Source: CAMENZ01 sp041854955
Lineage (GTDB): Bacteria > Bacillota > Clostridia > Peptostreptococcales > Anaerovoracaceae
Assembly (NCBI GenBank): GCA_041854955.1
Contig: JBHADF010000001.1
Span: 1 to 14,198, forward strand
Length of the DNA stretch: 14,198 nucleotides
Direction of reading: 5' to 3'
The position numbers and the translations under genes are program-made. Shown in pieces: positions 1-8,043 of the stretch. Below the pieces are notes generated by a model that was not told the DNA's origin, did not search any database, and worked only from the letters and a program-made list of their open reading frames with translations. Every line of letters begins with the position of its first letter. The stretch's first letter is position 1.

Positions 1-6
1 ATTCAT

Positions 7-79
7 AAGAGAGATACTCCTTTTATGATACTTTTGTTTTTTCGTCGAAACTATTGTATCATGGGTTCTCTCTTTTTTT
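7..79 (+). terminator. Candidate Rho-independent terminator of an upstream gene
   Basis: An outer stem pairs 7-14 with 67-74 (AAGAGAGA / TCTCTCTT) and an inner stem pairs 25-31 with 56-62 (ATGATAC / GTATCAT). A run of seven T follows at 73-79. The shape fits an intrinsic terminator for a + strand gene that ends left of the window. The two stems are separated by an asymmetric internal loop, so this is a reasonable but not perfect hairpin. Confidence 0.55.
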
Positions 80-210
80 GTTTATTTCTGTAACATATGT
101 CTTATCACATTACAAATTTTCTCTAAAATCAGAAAAAAATATGGAAGGTCAGCCGCCCCAAAAATGATGTAAAAACTCCGGCAGAAATGGGGTAGAACCA
201 CGATTTTCCT

Positions 211-239
211 TTGCATTTATCAAAAAATTGTTTTATAAT
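211..239 (+). promoter_or_regulatory. Sigma-A-type promoter for the membrane-protein gene run
   Basis: A -35-like TTGCAT (211-216) lies exactly 17 bases before a perfect -10 TATAAT (234-239). Transcription would start near 246 and leave a leader of about 34 bases before the GTG at 280. No other gene lies between it and the first membrane-protein gene. The stretch between the terminator and this promoter (80-210) is AT-rich and shows no gene. Confidence 0.6.
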
Positions 240-279
240 ATAAAAGATTATAGTTTTATGAAAGCAGTGAGGTGTTATA

Positions 280-945
280 GTGGAAGGTTTAAATCTTTTG
301 GGCTACAATATCGGCGTATTTTTAAAGGAATATTACCTTTGGTTTGTGGCGGCATTGATCATGTTGGCTGTTTTAATACCCTTGTTGGCGGTATACAGAC
401 GTGAAGAAAAAAGAAGGGCCGAAAGGTGGACTCGGGAGATTTTGATATATGGGGATGAGGATGATGAATCCGATGAAATAGCCATAGAGCAGGTGGAAAA
501 CATGGATTCCGCCGTGAATATAGAAGATTACGACGCTGATTTCCCACAGGACGGATTTCTGAAGGAAAAGATAAAGATAGATTCCTTTGAAGGGACGGAG
601 AGCCAGCCCCGCGAAATCCGAATTGAGCATGCACGCCTGGTAATAGACAAGGTGGAGAGCATCGAAAAGCTGGAGGATGCCCTCTTCGGGAGAGAAAAGA
701 CCAAGCCCCTTGAGGAAGGTATGAAAATTCCCGAAGTCCCTGAGATAAAAGTAGACGAACCGGCCCCTGCCATATATACAGGCATATTCGGAGGCCTGAG
801 CGAGGAAAATCCCGACATAGTTTTGGAAAAAATAAATCTTGTAAAGATGGGGACCGCTAAGAAGTTCGGGCCGGGAAATATGAATGTTTCCAGGTCGGGC
901 AGGGTGTATAGCGAGGAAGAACTTATAGAACAGATAAAGGCTTAA
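280..945 (+). CDS. Hypothetical single-pass membrane protein with acidic cytoplasmic tail
   Basis: I do not recognise a named family for this 221-residue protein. A GTG start at 280 is preceded by GAGG (269-272) at good spacing. One hydrophobic segment covers about residues 18-39 and is followed by a basic stretch (RREEKRRAERW), so the long tail is predicted to be cytoplasmic. The tail is rich in Asp and Glu. The last 29 residues are more structured-looking, with a motif around FGPGN...SRSGRVYSEEEL that could be a conserved binding module. It is the first gene after the promoter, 41 bases before the zinc-ribbon membrane protein gene, so the two are probably co-transcribed. A scaffold or partner role for the next two membrane proteins is inference. 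Confidence 0.75.
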   Translation: MEGLNLLGYNIGVFLKEYYLWFVAALIMLAVLIPLLAVYRREEKRRAERWTREILIYGDEDDESDEIAIEQVENMDSAVNIEDYDADFPQDGFLKEKIKIDSFEGTESQPREIRIEHARLVIDKVESIEKLEDALFGREKTKPLEEGMKIPEVPEIKVDEPAPAIYTGIFGGLSEENPDIVLEKINLVKMGTAKKFGPGNMNVSRSGRVYSEEELIEQIKA

Positions 946-986
946 AGCTGAAGACATAAGGAAAGACGGAAATTCGGAGGGTAGAG

Positions 987-3116
987 ATGTTTTGTACAAA
1001 GTGTGGTAAAAGATTAAGCGATGAAGACAAGTTTTGCGGGTACTGCGGAGCCCAGGTAAAGGGAGGCGTGGAGCATTCCTATGATGACGTGGTGTTCAAT
1101 CCCCCTTTTAGAAGAGAAGCCGAGAAAAAGACGGAAGAAATTTTGAAAAGCAAGCCGGAAAGAGACTTTACGGCACCGAAGATAGAATCTATACCCTTTG
1201 AGTGGAATTTAGAGGGATTCCCTGATGTACAACCGAAAAAAACCGACGAGGTAGATTTTAACTGGGACAGCGTTATTGAACGGAAGTCTTCCCCCTCAAA
1301 GCCTATCAGCGTTGAGAAAATAGAGCCGGCTATAGATAAGAATTTTGAAGTAAATCCTATCTTTGAAAGCCTTGCCTTTTTCGGAGGTGCAGGAGCCGAG
1401 GAAAACGAAAAACCGGAACCGGCTCCGGTAGAGGAACCCCGTAGGGAATGGGAGCCGGTAAAAGCAGAGCCGACAAGCTTACCTAAGAAACAGTGGGAAA
1501 TACCCGAGCTGAGGACCCCCAAGGAGGAAGAACCTCTCTATTGGAGACAGACTGTAGAAAGTCCTGTTTCTTCTTTCTCCCTGAGAAATCCCAGGGTAGG
1601 CTTTTCCATAGATGAGGGAGAAGCAACCAGAAGGGCTGTGGAGGAATTCAGAGCCCAGATAAGCGACTTCTCAGACTTAAAGACCCACGAAGTGAGCGAT
1701 ACCATGGAGATTCAGCCGCTGACCATGACACAGGCCTTAGAAAAGCTCCCCTCAGTCTCGAAGGAGGAAGGGGAAGAATATAAGCCTAAAGTGCCGGAAC
1801 TGAAGCTTCCCGAAGATAAAGAAATCAAACCTGCCGACTTTGCAGAAGAGCTTAGGGCTGCTTCCGAAGCTGCGGAAAGAACTGAAACTCAGACCGAGGA
1901 AAGCACTCCGGCTAAGTCGGAAAGAACCACTCCTCAGTCGGAGGATATTTTGCGTGACTATATAGCTGAAAACAGTGATGCTGCTACCATGGTTACTGAG
2001 CAGGAGATCACAAATCCGGAGAAGCCTACAGAGATATATACCATGCCTCAGATATTTACAGGGGATGACAAATTTAACACCTACAACCAGAAGAGAGACG
2101 CTTTCCAAGAGCTTCTGGAGAAGGAAAAGGAAAGACTGGAAGAGAGAACGGGAAGCTACAAGCAGAATTTGGAAAATATGGACTACACTTGGGTAGGACA
2201 GGTTTTTCCTGAGCTTAAGAAGGAAAAACAGGCGGCGGATGTCGGAGAAGTAGTTTGCGTAGCTGCTCCTGCGGCTGCCATGACCATAGATAAAACCTTA
2301 CCTGAGGAGGAAAAGGCCGAGGAGGAAAACCTTGCCGAGCCGGAGGCTGAAAAGCCCTCTGAACCTAAGAAAAAGAATAAAGAGGTTAAAGAGGAAAAAG
2401 CAGAGGCGAGCCAAGAAGACAGAAATCTGGAGAACATATTCACGGAAGAAGCTGAGCCTGTAAAGAGACATCTTTTCGCCAAGACCTTAATAGCCATATT
2501 GTCTGTTTTGCTGCTTTTGGAAGGTACAGTACTTATTTTTAAGCTGGTAGACCCTGACGGCGCTATATCCAGACTTTCCGACGAAGTTGTCTTTAAAGCG
2601 GTAGACTTCATAAACGGCTTGCGCAACGGCGTAGATTCTAAAGAGCAAGAGACCCCTGAAGTGCCCATAGATCCCGGTGCTGCATATCTGGAATCCATAG
2701 TAGAGGCGGCTAAAGCCCATGTTAAAACCATAGGCGATGTTTCCTATGATGAATCTCTTAAATATTCTTTGATACCGAGCCCCTATTTTGATGAAATTGC
2801 CGAAGCCGAAGACTTTGTAGATGCAGATTGGTATGACGGAGAAGACGGCAATAAGGTTACCTACGGCCAGGAGCTCATAAATGTTACCATAAAGCATTAT
2901 GATGCATGGCAGGATAACAACGACAGCAAAAAATTTGTAGGCATAAACAAGCTCGATATAGGTGAAATTAAGATGGGAGCCCAGGGCTTCTATATGCTGA
3001 CGAAGGTCATATATGCCGACAAAGACGGTAAAAATGTGGAGGAATACAACACCGTATATCTTCAGATAGTTGAGAATACTGTAGTGATAAACAGTATTGA
3101 AAAGGAGAAAATATAA
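987..3116 (+). CDS. Zinc-ribbon single-pass membrane protein with long acidic linker
   Basis: The protein has 709 residues. GGAGG (976-980) sits six bases before the ATG. The N-terminus is a classic double-CxxC zinc ribbon (C3, C6, C17, C20). A very long linker follows (about 30-490), rich in Glu, Pro and Lys, with a probable coiled coil near 362-420 (KEKERLEERT) and a Glu/Ala/Lys-rich stretch at about 440-490. One membrane helix covers about residues 500-521. The remaining 190 residues should lie outside the membrane and look like a compact alpha/beta domain. The order zinc ribbon, helix, extracytoplasmic domain resembles TcaA/YvbJ-type envelope proteins, but the linker is far longer. The stop codon overlaps the next ATG by one base (TAATG), so translation with the UPF0182 gene is likely coupled. 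The molecular role is unknown. Confidence 0.8.
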   Translation: MFCTKCGKRLSDEDKFCGYCGAQVKGGVEHSYDDVVFNPPFRREAEKKTEEILKSKPERDFTAPKIESIPFEWNLEGFPDVQPKKTDEVDFNWDSVIERKSSPSKPISVEKIEPAIDKNFEVNPIFESLAFFGGAGAEENEKPEPAPVEEPRREWEPVKAEPTSLPKKQWEIPELRTPKEEEPLYWRQTVESPVSSFSLRNPRVGFSIDEGEATRRAVEEFRAQISDFSDLKTHEVSDTMEIQPLTMTQALEKLPSVSKEEGEEYKPKVPELKLPEDKEIKPADFAEELRAASEAAERTETQTEESTPAKSERTTPQSEDILRDYIAENSDAATMVTEQEITNPEKPTEIYTMPQIFTGDDKFNTYNQKRDAFQELLEKEKERLEERTGSYKQNLENMDYTWVGQVFPELKKEKQAADVGEVVCVAAPAAAMTIDKTLPEEEKAEEENLAEPEAEKPSEPKKKNKEVKEEKAEASQEDRNLENIFTEEAEPVKRHLFAKTLIAILSVLLLLEGTVLIFKLVDPDGAISRLSDEVVFKAVDFINGLRNGVDSKEQETPEVPIDPGAAYLESIVEAAKAHVKTIGDVSYDESLKYSLIPSPYFDEIAEAEDFVDADWYDGEDGNKVTYGQELINVTIKHYDAWQDNNDSKKFVGINKLDIGEIKMGAQGFYMLTKVIYADKDGKNVEEYNTVYLQIVENTVVINSIEKEKI

Positions 3117-6013
3117 TGGACGCTCAAAGAAAACTTCAGCGGAAGATCAGCTTTATTCTGCTGCTCCTGGTGCTGATAATGGGTGGCTTTTTTGCCCTGA
3201 CCAGGTTTATAACCGACTTCATGTGGTTCAGGGAAATGGGCTACATAGATGTCTTTCTAAAGCAGCTTAAGACCATGCTGACGGTAGGAATCCCTACCTT
3301 CATAGTGGTGACAGCCTTGTTACGGGTTTACTTAAACCACCTGAGAAAAGGATATTTTGCCAAGATTGCTTCCGGCGAAAACACGGACATGAAAAAGCTG
3401 AAGGTCATAACCCTTTTGTTTTCCGTAGTCGCCGGCCTCATAGCCACGGTGACTGCCGTATCTCAGCTTTGGTTTGAGATATTAAAATTCTTAAACAGCA
3501 CGGATTTCAACATAAAGGATCCCCTGTTTAATATGGACATATCCTTCTACGTATTCAAGCTGGAATTCTTGACCCAGCTCAATGAACTCCTCATAGGAGT
3601 TATAATCGGATTTGCCCTTTTGACCTTGCTCTACTATGCAGTTTTGCTGGCTGTGAGGACTCCAGATGTTTTCAAGGCGGATGCCCCTTATCAGCAGGCG
3701 GAAGCAGCCCGGCAAGCTGATGGAGAAGAAAGATACACGGGAGAGGGTAACCCCTTTAACAGAGCCGGACAGGGCGTAGACCCGACGGATTTCTTCGGAA
3801 AATTTGCCGAGGCCGTTACAGGCAGGAAGTTTGAGAGAAGACAGGTAAAACCTAAAAAGCAGTTTGACGATGACAACTTTAAACAGCTGATGAACATCGC
3901 CTCCGGCAAAATCACCATATTGGCTGTAATATTTTTCATCATGCTGGCTGCCAACTTCTTCTTAAGACAGTTTGACCTTCTCCATGTACATACGGGAGCG
4001 GTTTACGGAGCAGGTTTTACAGATGTAAATATAACCCTTTGGGTATATCGTTTGCTTTGCCTTTTATCCTTAGTTTCAGGGGTAATGGTTGCGGTGCGCA
4101 TGAAGAAAAAGGAATACAAGAAAATCCTCACCTTGCCCGTAATCATGATAGTGGTAGGCCTCATAGGAACAGGAGCTGCTACTCTCATCCAGAATTTCGT
4201 GGTATCCTCTGCAGAGCTCAGCATGGAAAGCAAGTATCTGGAATGGAATATAAAGTACACCCAGTATGCCTACGGCATAGATAAGGTGCAGGCCCAGTCC
4301 TTTGCTGCCGACGATAAGCTGACGGCGGAGGATATAGCCAACAATATGGAGACTATAAACAATATCCGTATCAACGACTTCGAGCCGGCAGAGCAGTTCT
4401 ATAACCAGACACAATCCATAAGACAGTACTACACCTTTAACGACGTAGATAATGACAGATATACCATAAACGGAAAGTTCACTCAGACTTTCCTGACGGC
4501 AAGAGAGATAGACGAGACCAAGACCAAGGACACTTGGCTTAACAGACATTTGAAGTACACCCACGGTTACGGTGTGGCCATGTCCAGAGTAGATAAAATC
4601 ACCCCTTCGGGACAGCCCGATGTCCTCATCGGCAACATACCGCCAATTTCCAAGGTGGATGAAATAAAGATAACCAGACCGGAAATTTATTTCGGCGAAC
4701 TGGCCAACGATTATATAGTGGTAGGTACCAGCGAAGACGAGTTTGACTATCCCGACGGAGCTGCCAATGCTTATACCAGATACGAAGGGGATGCAGGAAT
4801 TAAGCTGAATCTCATCAACAGAATGCTCTTCTCTATAAGAGAAGGCTCCGCAAAGCTTTTGGTTTCCTCCAATATCAACAGCTCTTCCAGAATTATCATA
4901 AACAGGAATATAACCAGAAGAGCCCAGACCATAATGCCTTATCTCCGCTACGAAAATGACCCCTACATGGTAACCGTAGACGGCAAGCTTTACTGGATGA
5001 TAGATGCCTATACTACCAGCGGATATTATCCCTATGCTGAGCCCTATGGAGAAGATGGAAATGTGAATTACATCAGAAACTCCATAAAGGTAATCATCGA
5101 TGCCTACAGCGGAGAAACCAACTACTATATAGTAGATAAGACTGACCCTATAGCACAGACCATGGCAAAGATATATCCGACTCTTTTCAAGGACTTTGAA
5201 AAGATGCCGGAAAGCTTAAGGGCTCACATGAGATATCCTAACAACATGTTCAAGATTCAAGCCGAAGTTTACGGAAGATATCACATGAACGATGTGAATG
5301 TGTTCTATCAGAATGAGGACCAGTGGGATATCGCTTCCGAAATCTACGGCATGGAAAAGGCTCAGATGAGGCCCAGCTACTATATCGCCAAGCTGCCGGG
5401 ACAGGAAAAGGCCGAGTTCTTCAACTCCATACCTTTCACCACCAAGGGAAAACCTAATATGACAGCCCTGATGGTTGCCCGCAACGACGGAGAGGCCTAC
5501 GGAGACTTGGTGCTCTACCAGTTCCCTAAGTCCCGAGTTATATACGGACCGGAGCAGATAGAGGCACAGATAGACCAAAATACTGAAATTTCAAAGGAAT
5601 TTTCTCTTTGGAATTCATCGGGAAGTACCTACAGGAGAGGAAATCTCTTCGTGATTCCCATCGAAACCTCCATCCTCTATGTGGAGCCGGTTTACCTGGA
5701 AGCACAGAACTCATCCATACCTGAGGTAAAGAGAATAATCGTCGCCTACAAGGACAAAATCGCCTATAAAGAAACCTTGGCTGAATGCCTTGTGGAGCTT
5801 TTCGGAAACGATGCGGAAAAGGGCGTAGATGATGAAAATATAACTAATCCGAGGGGAGAAACCGACCCGAAGGATGCAGATGTACAGGCTTTGGCTGACA
5901 AGGCCCTGAAGGCCTACGAGCAAGCCGTGAAAGCACAGAAAGACGGAGATTGGGCTGCCTACGGAAAGCATCTGGAAGAACTTCAGGAATACCTGAATGA
6001 GCTCGCTCAGTAA
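3116..6013 (+). CDS. UPF0182 family (COG1615) membrane protein
   Basis: At 965 residues this is the usual size for UPF0182. Seven hydrophobic helices are visible at about 11-31, 53-73, 95-119, 157-181, 265-285, 307-327 and 337-361, followed by a large extracytoplasmic domain of some 600 residues. Family signatures are present: DFMWFREMGYIDVF after helix 1, DPLFNMDISFYVFKLEF before helix 4, ESKYLEWNIKYTQYAYGIDK after helix 7, and an Asp/Glu-rich loop followed by a helical tail with KDGDWAAYGKHLEELQ at the C-terminus. The biochemical function of the family is not established. The ATG overlaps the preceding stop codon, with GGAG at 3104-3107 as ribosome binding site. Physical partnership with the two upstream membrane proteins is inference from gene order. 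Confidence 0.9.
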   Translation: MDAQRKLQRKISFILLLLVLIMGGFFALTRFITDFMWFREMGYIDVFLKQLKTMLTVGIPTFIVVTALLRVYLNHLRKGYFAKIASGENTDMKKLKVITLLFSVVAGLIATVTAVSQLWFEILKFLNSTDFNIKDPLFNMDISFYVFKLEFLTQLNELLIGVIIGFALLTLLYYAVLLAVRTPDVFKADAPYQQAEAARQADGEERYTGEGNPFNRAGQGVDPTDFFGKFAEAVTGRKFERRQVKPKKQFDDDNFKQLMNIASGKITILAVIFFIMLAANFFLRQFDLLHVHTGAVYGAGFTDVNITLWVYRLLCLLSLVSGVMVAVRMKKKEYKKILTLPVIMIVVGLIGTGAATLIQNFVVSSAELSMESKYLEWNIKYTQYAYGIDKVQAQSFAADDKLTAEDIANNMETINNIRINDFEPAEQFYNQTQSIRQYYTFNDVDNDRYTINGKFTQTFLTAREIDETKTKDTWLNRHLKYTHGYGVAMSRVDKITPSGQPDVLIGNIPPISKVDEIKITRPEIYFGELANDYIVVGTSEDEFDYPDGAANAYTRYEGDAGIKLNLINRMLFSIREGSAKLLVSSNINSSSRIIINRNITRRAQTIMPYLRYENDPYMVTVDGKLYWMIDAYTTSGYYPYAEPYGEDGNVNYIRNSIKVIIDAYSGETNYYIVDKTDPIAQTMAKIYPTLFKDFEKMPESLRAHMRYPNNMFKIQAEVYGRYHMNDVNVFYQNEDQWDIASEIYGMEKAQMRPSYYIAKLPGQEKAEFFNSIPFTTKGKPNMTALMVARNDGEAYGDLVLYQFPKSRVIYGPEQIEAQIDQNTEISKEFSLWNSSGSTYRRGNLFVIPIETSILYVEPVYLEAQNSSIPEVKRIIVAYKDKIAYKETLAECLVELFGNDAEKGVDDENITNPRGETDPKDADVQALADKALKAYEQAVKAQKDGDWAAYGKHLEELQEYLNELAQ

Positions 6014-6040
6014 TTTGCGAAAAAACATAAGAAAAAGAGT

Positions 6041-6070
6041 ATAAGGGGCGGTTCTTGGGATGCCCCTTAT
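6041..6070 (+). other. Stem-loop between the UPF0182 and glutamine synthetase genes
   Basis: A perfect 9-bp stem (ATAAGGGGC at 6041-6049, GCCCCTTAT at 6062-6070) encloses a 12-base loop. The sequence after it is GCAAAACTTT, not a T-run, so it is a weak terminator on the + strand. An attenuator, a transcript-processing or a stabilising element would fit as well. On the opposite strand a T-rich tract follows the stem, but no - strand gene ends here. Confidence 0.5.
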
Positions 6071-6096
6071 GCAAAACTTTAAAAGGAGCCCGATAT

Positions 6097-8013
6097 ATGC
6101 TGGATTTCAATTTAGATGAAATGCTATTTAACATTAAGCCGGAAAATCACGGAAAGGAAGCCCTGACTGCCATACTGAGGAAGCACCCGGAGGTACAGTT
6201 TGTGTCCTTTGTGGGACTTGATATTGCCGGAAACGATACGGACGAGCGAATCCCCGTCAAACTGTTCATAGACGATATGGAAAAGATGCTGGCCAACGGA
6301 GTACAGACTGACGGCTCCAGCGTAAACCTGCCTAAGATTGCCGAACTCAACAATGCAAAGGTTGATATGATCCCTGATTTGTCCGTAAACTGGTATGTGG
6401 ATTACAATTTTTACAATGTGGATTCTAAGACGGGCCTTCCGGTGGGAACCTTGAGAATCCCCGCTTTCCTCCTTCATAATGATGAGCTGGAGGTAGGTGC
6501 CAGAGTAATCTTGAGGGATGCCCTGGAAAAATTCAAAAGCTCCGTTATAGAGCTTTTAAAAGAAAATCCCTATGTTTTCCAATATATAGACGGTATCAGT
6601 CGAGTGGAGGAAATAGATGAAATACTGTTGACCAGTGCTACGGAGCTGGAGTTTTGGGTAAGAACTCCCGACGACAAGGCTGACAGAGAAGAGCTTTCCA
6701 CCTCTCAGGAGCTGAAAGAGCAGTATTGGAAGAGAACATACGGCCCCGTAAGGACCGCCCTGGAGAAATCCATAGAAATTCTCGATTACTACGGCCTTGA
6801 AATGGAAATGGGACACAAGGAAATGGGCGGTGTAAAATCCAAGCTTACCAGCAAGGGCAAACACGACCATATAATGGAGCAGCTGGAAATAGACTGGAAG
6901 TATGCCGACGCCATGCAGGCTGCCGATAACGAGAAGCAGGTCAAATATGTGGTGAGAGATGTGTTTAACCAGTTCGGACTAAACACCACCTTCCAGGCCA
7001 AACCCATAGAAGGTGTGGCAGGAAGCGGAGAGCATACCCACATGGGGGTCTGCGCCAGACTGAAAACGGGAAAGGTTGTCAACCTGTTTACGGCCACGGA
7101 CTTCGATGAAGACTTCCTTAACCCTATAGGCTACGGAGCCCTCATGGGCATATTGAAAAACTATGAAGCTATGAATCCCTTTGTCAGCTTCACCACCGAC
7201 TCTCTTAAGAGGCTGAAGCCGGGCTATGAAGCCCCTGTTTGTATAGTTACATCACTGGGACAGTCGGCGGCAGTGCCTTCCAGAAACAGAACTATTCTGG
7301 TAGGCCTTGTAAGGGATAGAAACAACCCTTTGGCAACCCGCTTTGAGCTACGTTCCCCCAATCCCAAGTCAAATACCTATCTGGTTTTGGCATCGGGCTA
7401 CATGGCCATGCTGGACGGCATAAAGGCCGCACTGGAAGGTGGCAAGACACCGAAGGACCTGGAAAAGTCCATATCCAAGGCCTATGGAGAGGAAGATTTC
7501 TATCTTGAAAAGGACAGGGAATACAGAAGCGAAAAGGATGTTTTCGAGGACTTTACCGAGGAGGAGAGAAACCGGCTCTTCGGAAAGCCGCCGGCTACGG
7601 TTTGGGAAAACTTCCAGGGCTTTGTAAACTATCCCGAAAAGGTAAAGGCCATTTCCGGAGGAGATGTTTTCTCCGAGCTGGCCATAGAATCCTACAAGGA
7701 GTACATCATAAGCCAATGGGCTACGGAGTTCAGCGCCAGACTGATACCCAACTGTATGGCAGAGGTGAAGGAATGTGTAAAGCTCCACGACGAAGATGCC
7801 ACCGACTATGATCTGGCCAACTGGGAAAAGATAAATGAGCTGCGCTTCTATTTGGGAAAGGATTCCCTGGAGCAGAAATCCCTGCTCACTGAAGCCAGAG
7901 AAGCCCTGTCGGAAAAGAACTACGATTTAGCTTCCGAGCTACAGCTGGAAATACAGCATAAGGCAGAGGAATTAAAAAGGTTATACAGAAACTATAAGAG
8001 AAATCTGTTTTAA
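6097..8013 (+). CDS. glnA: Glutamine synthetase, long form with C-terminal extension
   Basis: Predicted to make glutamine from glutamate, ammonia and ATP in the cytoplasm. The ATG at 6097 is chosen because AAAAGGAG (6081-6088) precedes it; an upstream in-frame TTG at 6055 lies inside a stem-loop and has no ribosome binding site. The protein is then 638 residues against about 440-470 for ordinary GS-I. The beta-grasp motif (TDGSS near 71-75) and the catalytic domain are clear: ELEF near 193-196, GHKE ending at E242, QLEIDWKYADA with E264, GSGEHTH with H313 and H315, SLKRLKPGYEAP near 369-380, and RFELRSPNP with R415, E417 and R419. About 14 extra residues separate E242 from E264 compared with the usual HHE...GQxE spacing. 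Roughly 190 residues after the core form an extra, mostly helical domain. Assignment to a GS subtype is uncertain; activity is likely because the metal ligands are kept. Confidence 0.85.
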   Translation: MLDFNLDEMLFNIKPENHGKEALTAILRKHPEVQFVSFVGLDIAGNDTDERIPVKLFIDDMEKMLANGVQTDGSSVNLPKIAELNNAKVDMIPDLSVNWYVDYNFYNVDSKTGLPVGTLRIPAFLLHNDELEVGARVILRDALEKFKSSVIELLKENPYVFQYIDGISRVEEIDEILLTSATELEFWVRTPDDKADREELSTSQELKEQYWKRTYGPVRTALEKSIEILDYYGLEMEMGHKEMGGVKSKLTSKGKHDHIMEQLEIDWKYADAMQAADNEKQVKYVVRDVFNQFGLNTTFQAKPIEGVAGSGEHTHMGVCARLKTGKVVNLFTATDFDEDFLNPIGYGALMGILKNYEAMNPFVSFTTDSLKRLKPGYEAPVCIVTSLGQSAAVPSRNRTILVGLVRDRNNPLATRFELRSPNPKSNTYLVLASGYMAMLDGIKAALEGGKTPKDLEKSISKAYGEEDFYLEKDREYRSEKDVFEDFTEEERNRLFGKPPATVWENFQGFVNYPEKVKAISGGDVFSELAIESYKEYIISQWATEFSARLIPNCMAEVKECVKLHDEDATDYDLANWEKINELRFYLGKDSLEQKSLLTEAREALSEKNYDLASELQLEIQHKAEELKRLYRNYKRNLF

Positions 8014-8043
8014 TGAAAACGGATTGAAGAAAAGAGGGAAGAG

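Noticed and set aside
373..999. 208-codon open frame on the - strand opposite the first membrane protein gene
   Set aside because: Antisense of a gene with promoter and ribosome binding site; Tyr/Phe-rich composition typical of an antisense frame.
4076..4564. 162-codon open frame on the - strand inside the UPF0182 gene
   Set aside because: Shadow of a strongly supported gene; no start signal or motif.
6055..6096. Upstream TTG start adding a CxxC stretch to glutamine synthetase
   Set aside because: No ribosome binding site, lies in a stem-loop, and the ATG at 6097 has a good AGGAG and a family-like N-terminus.
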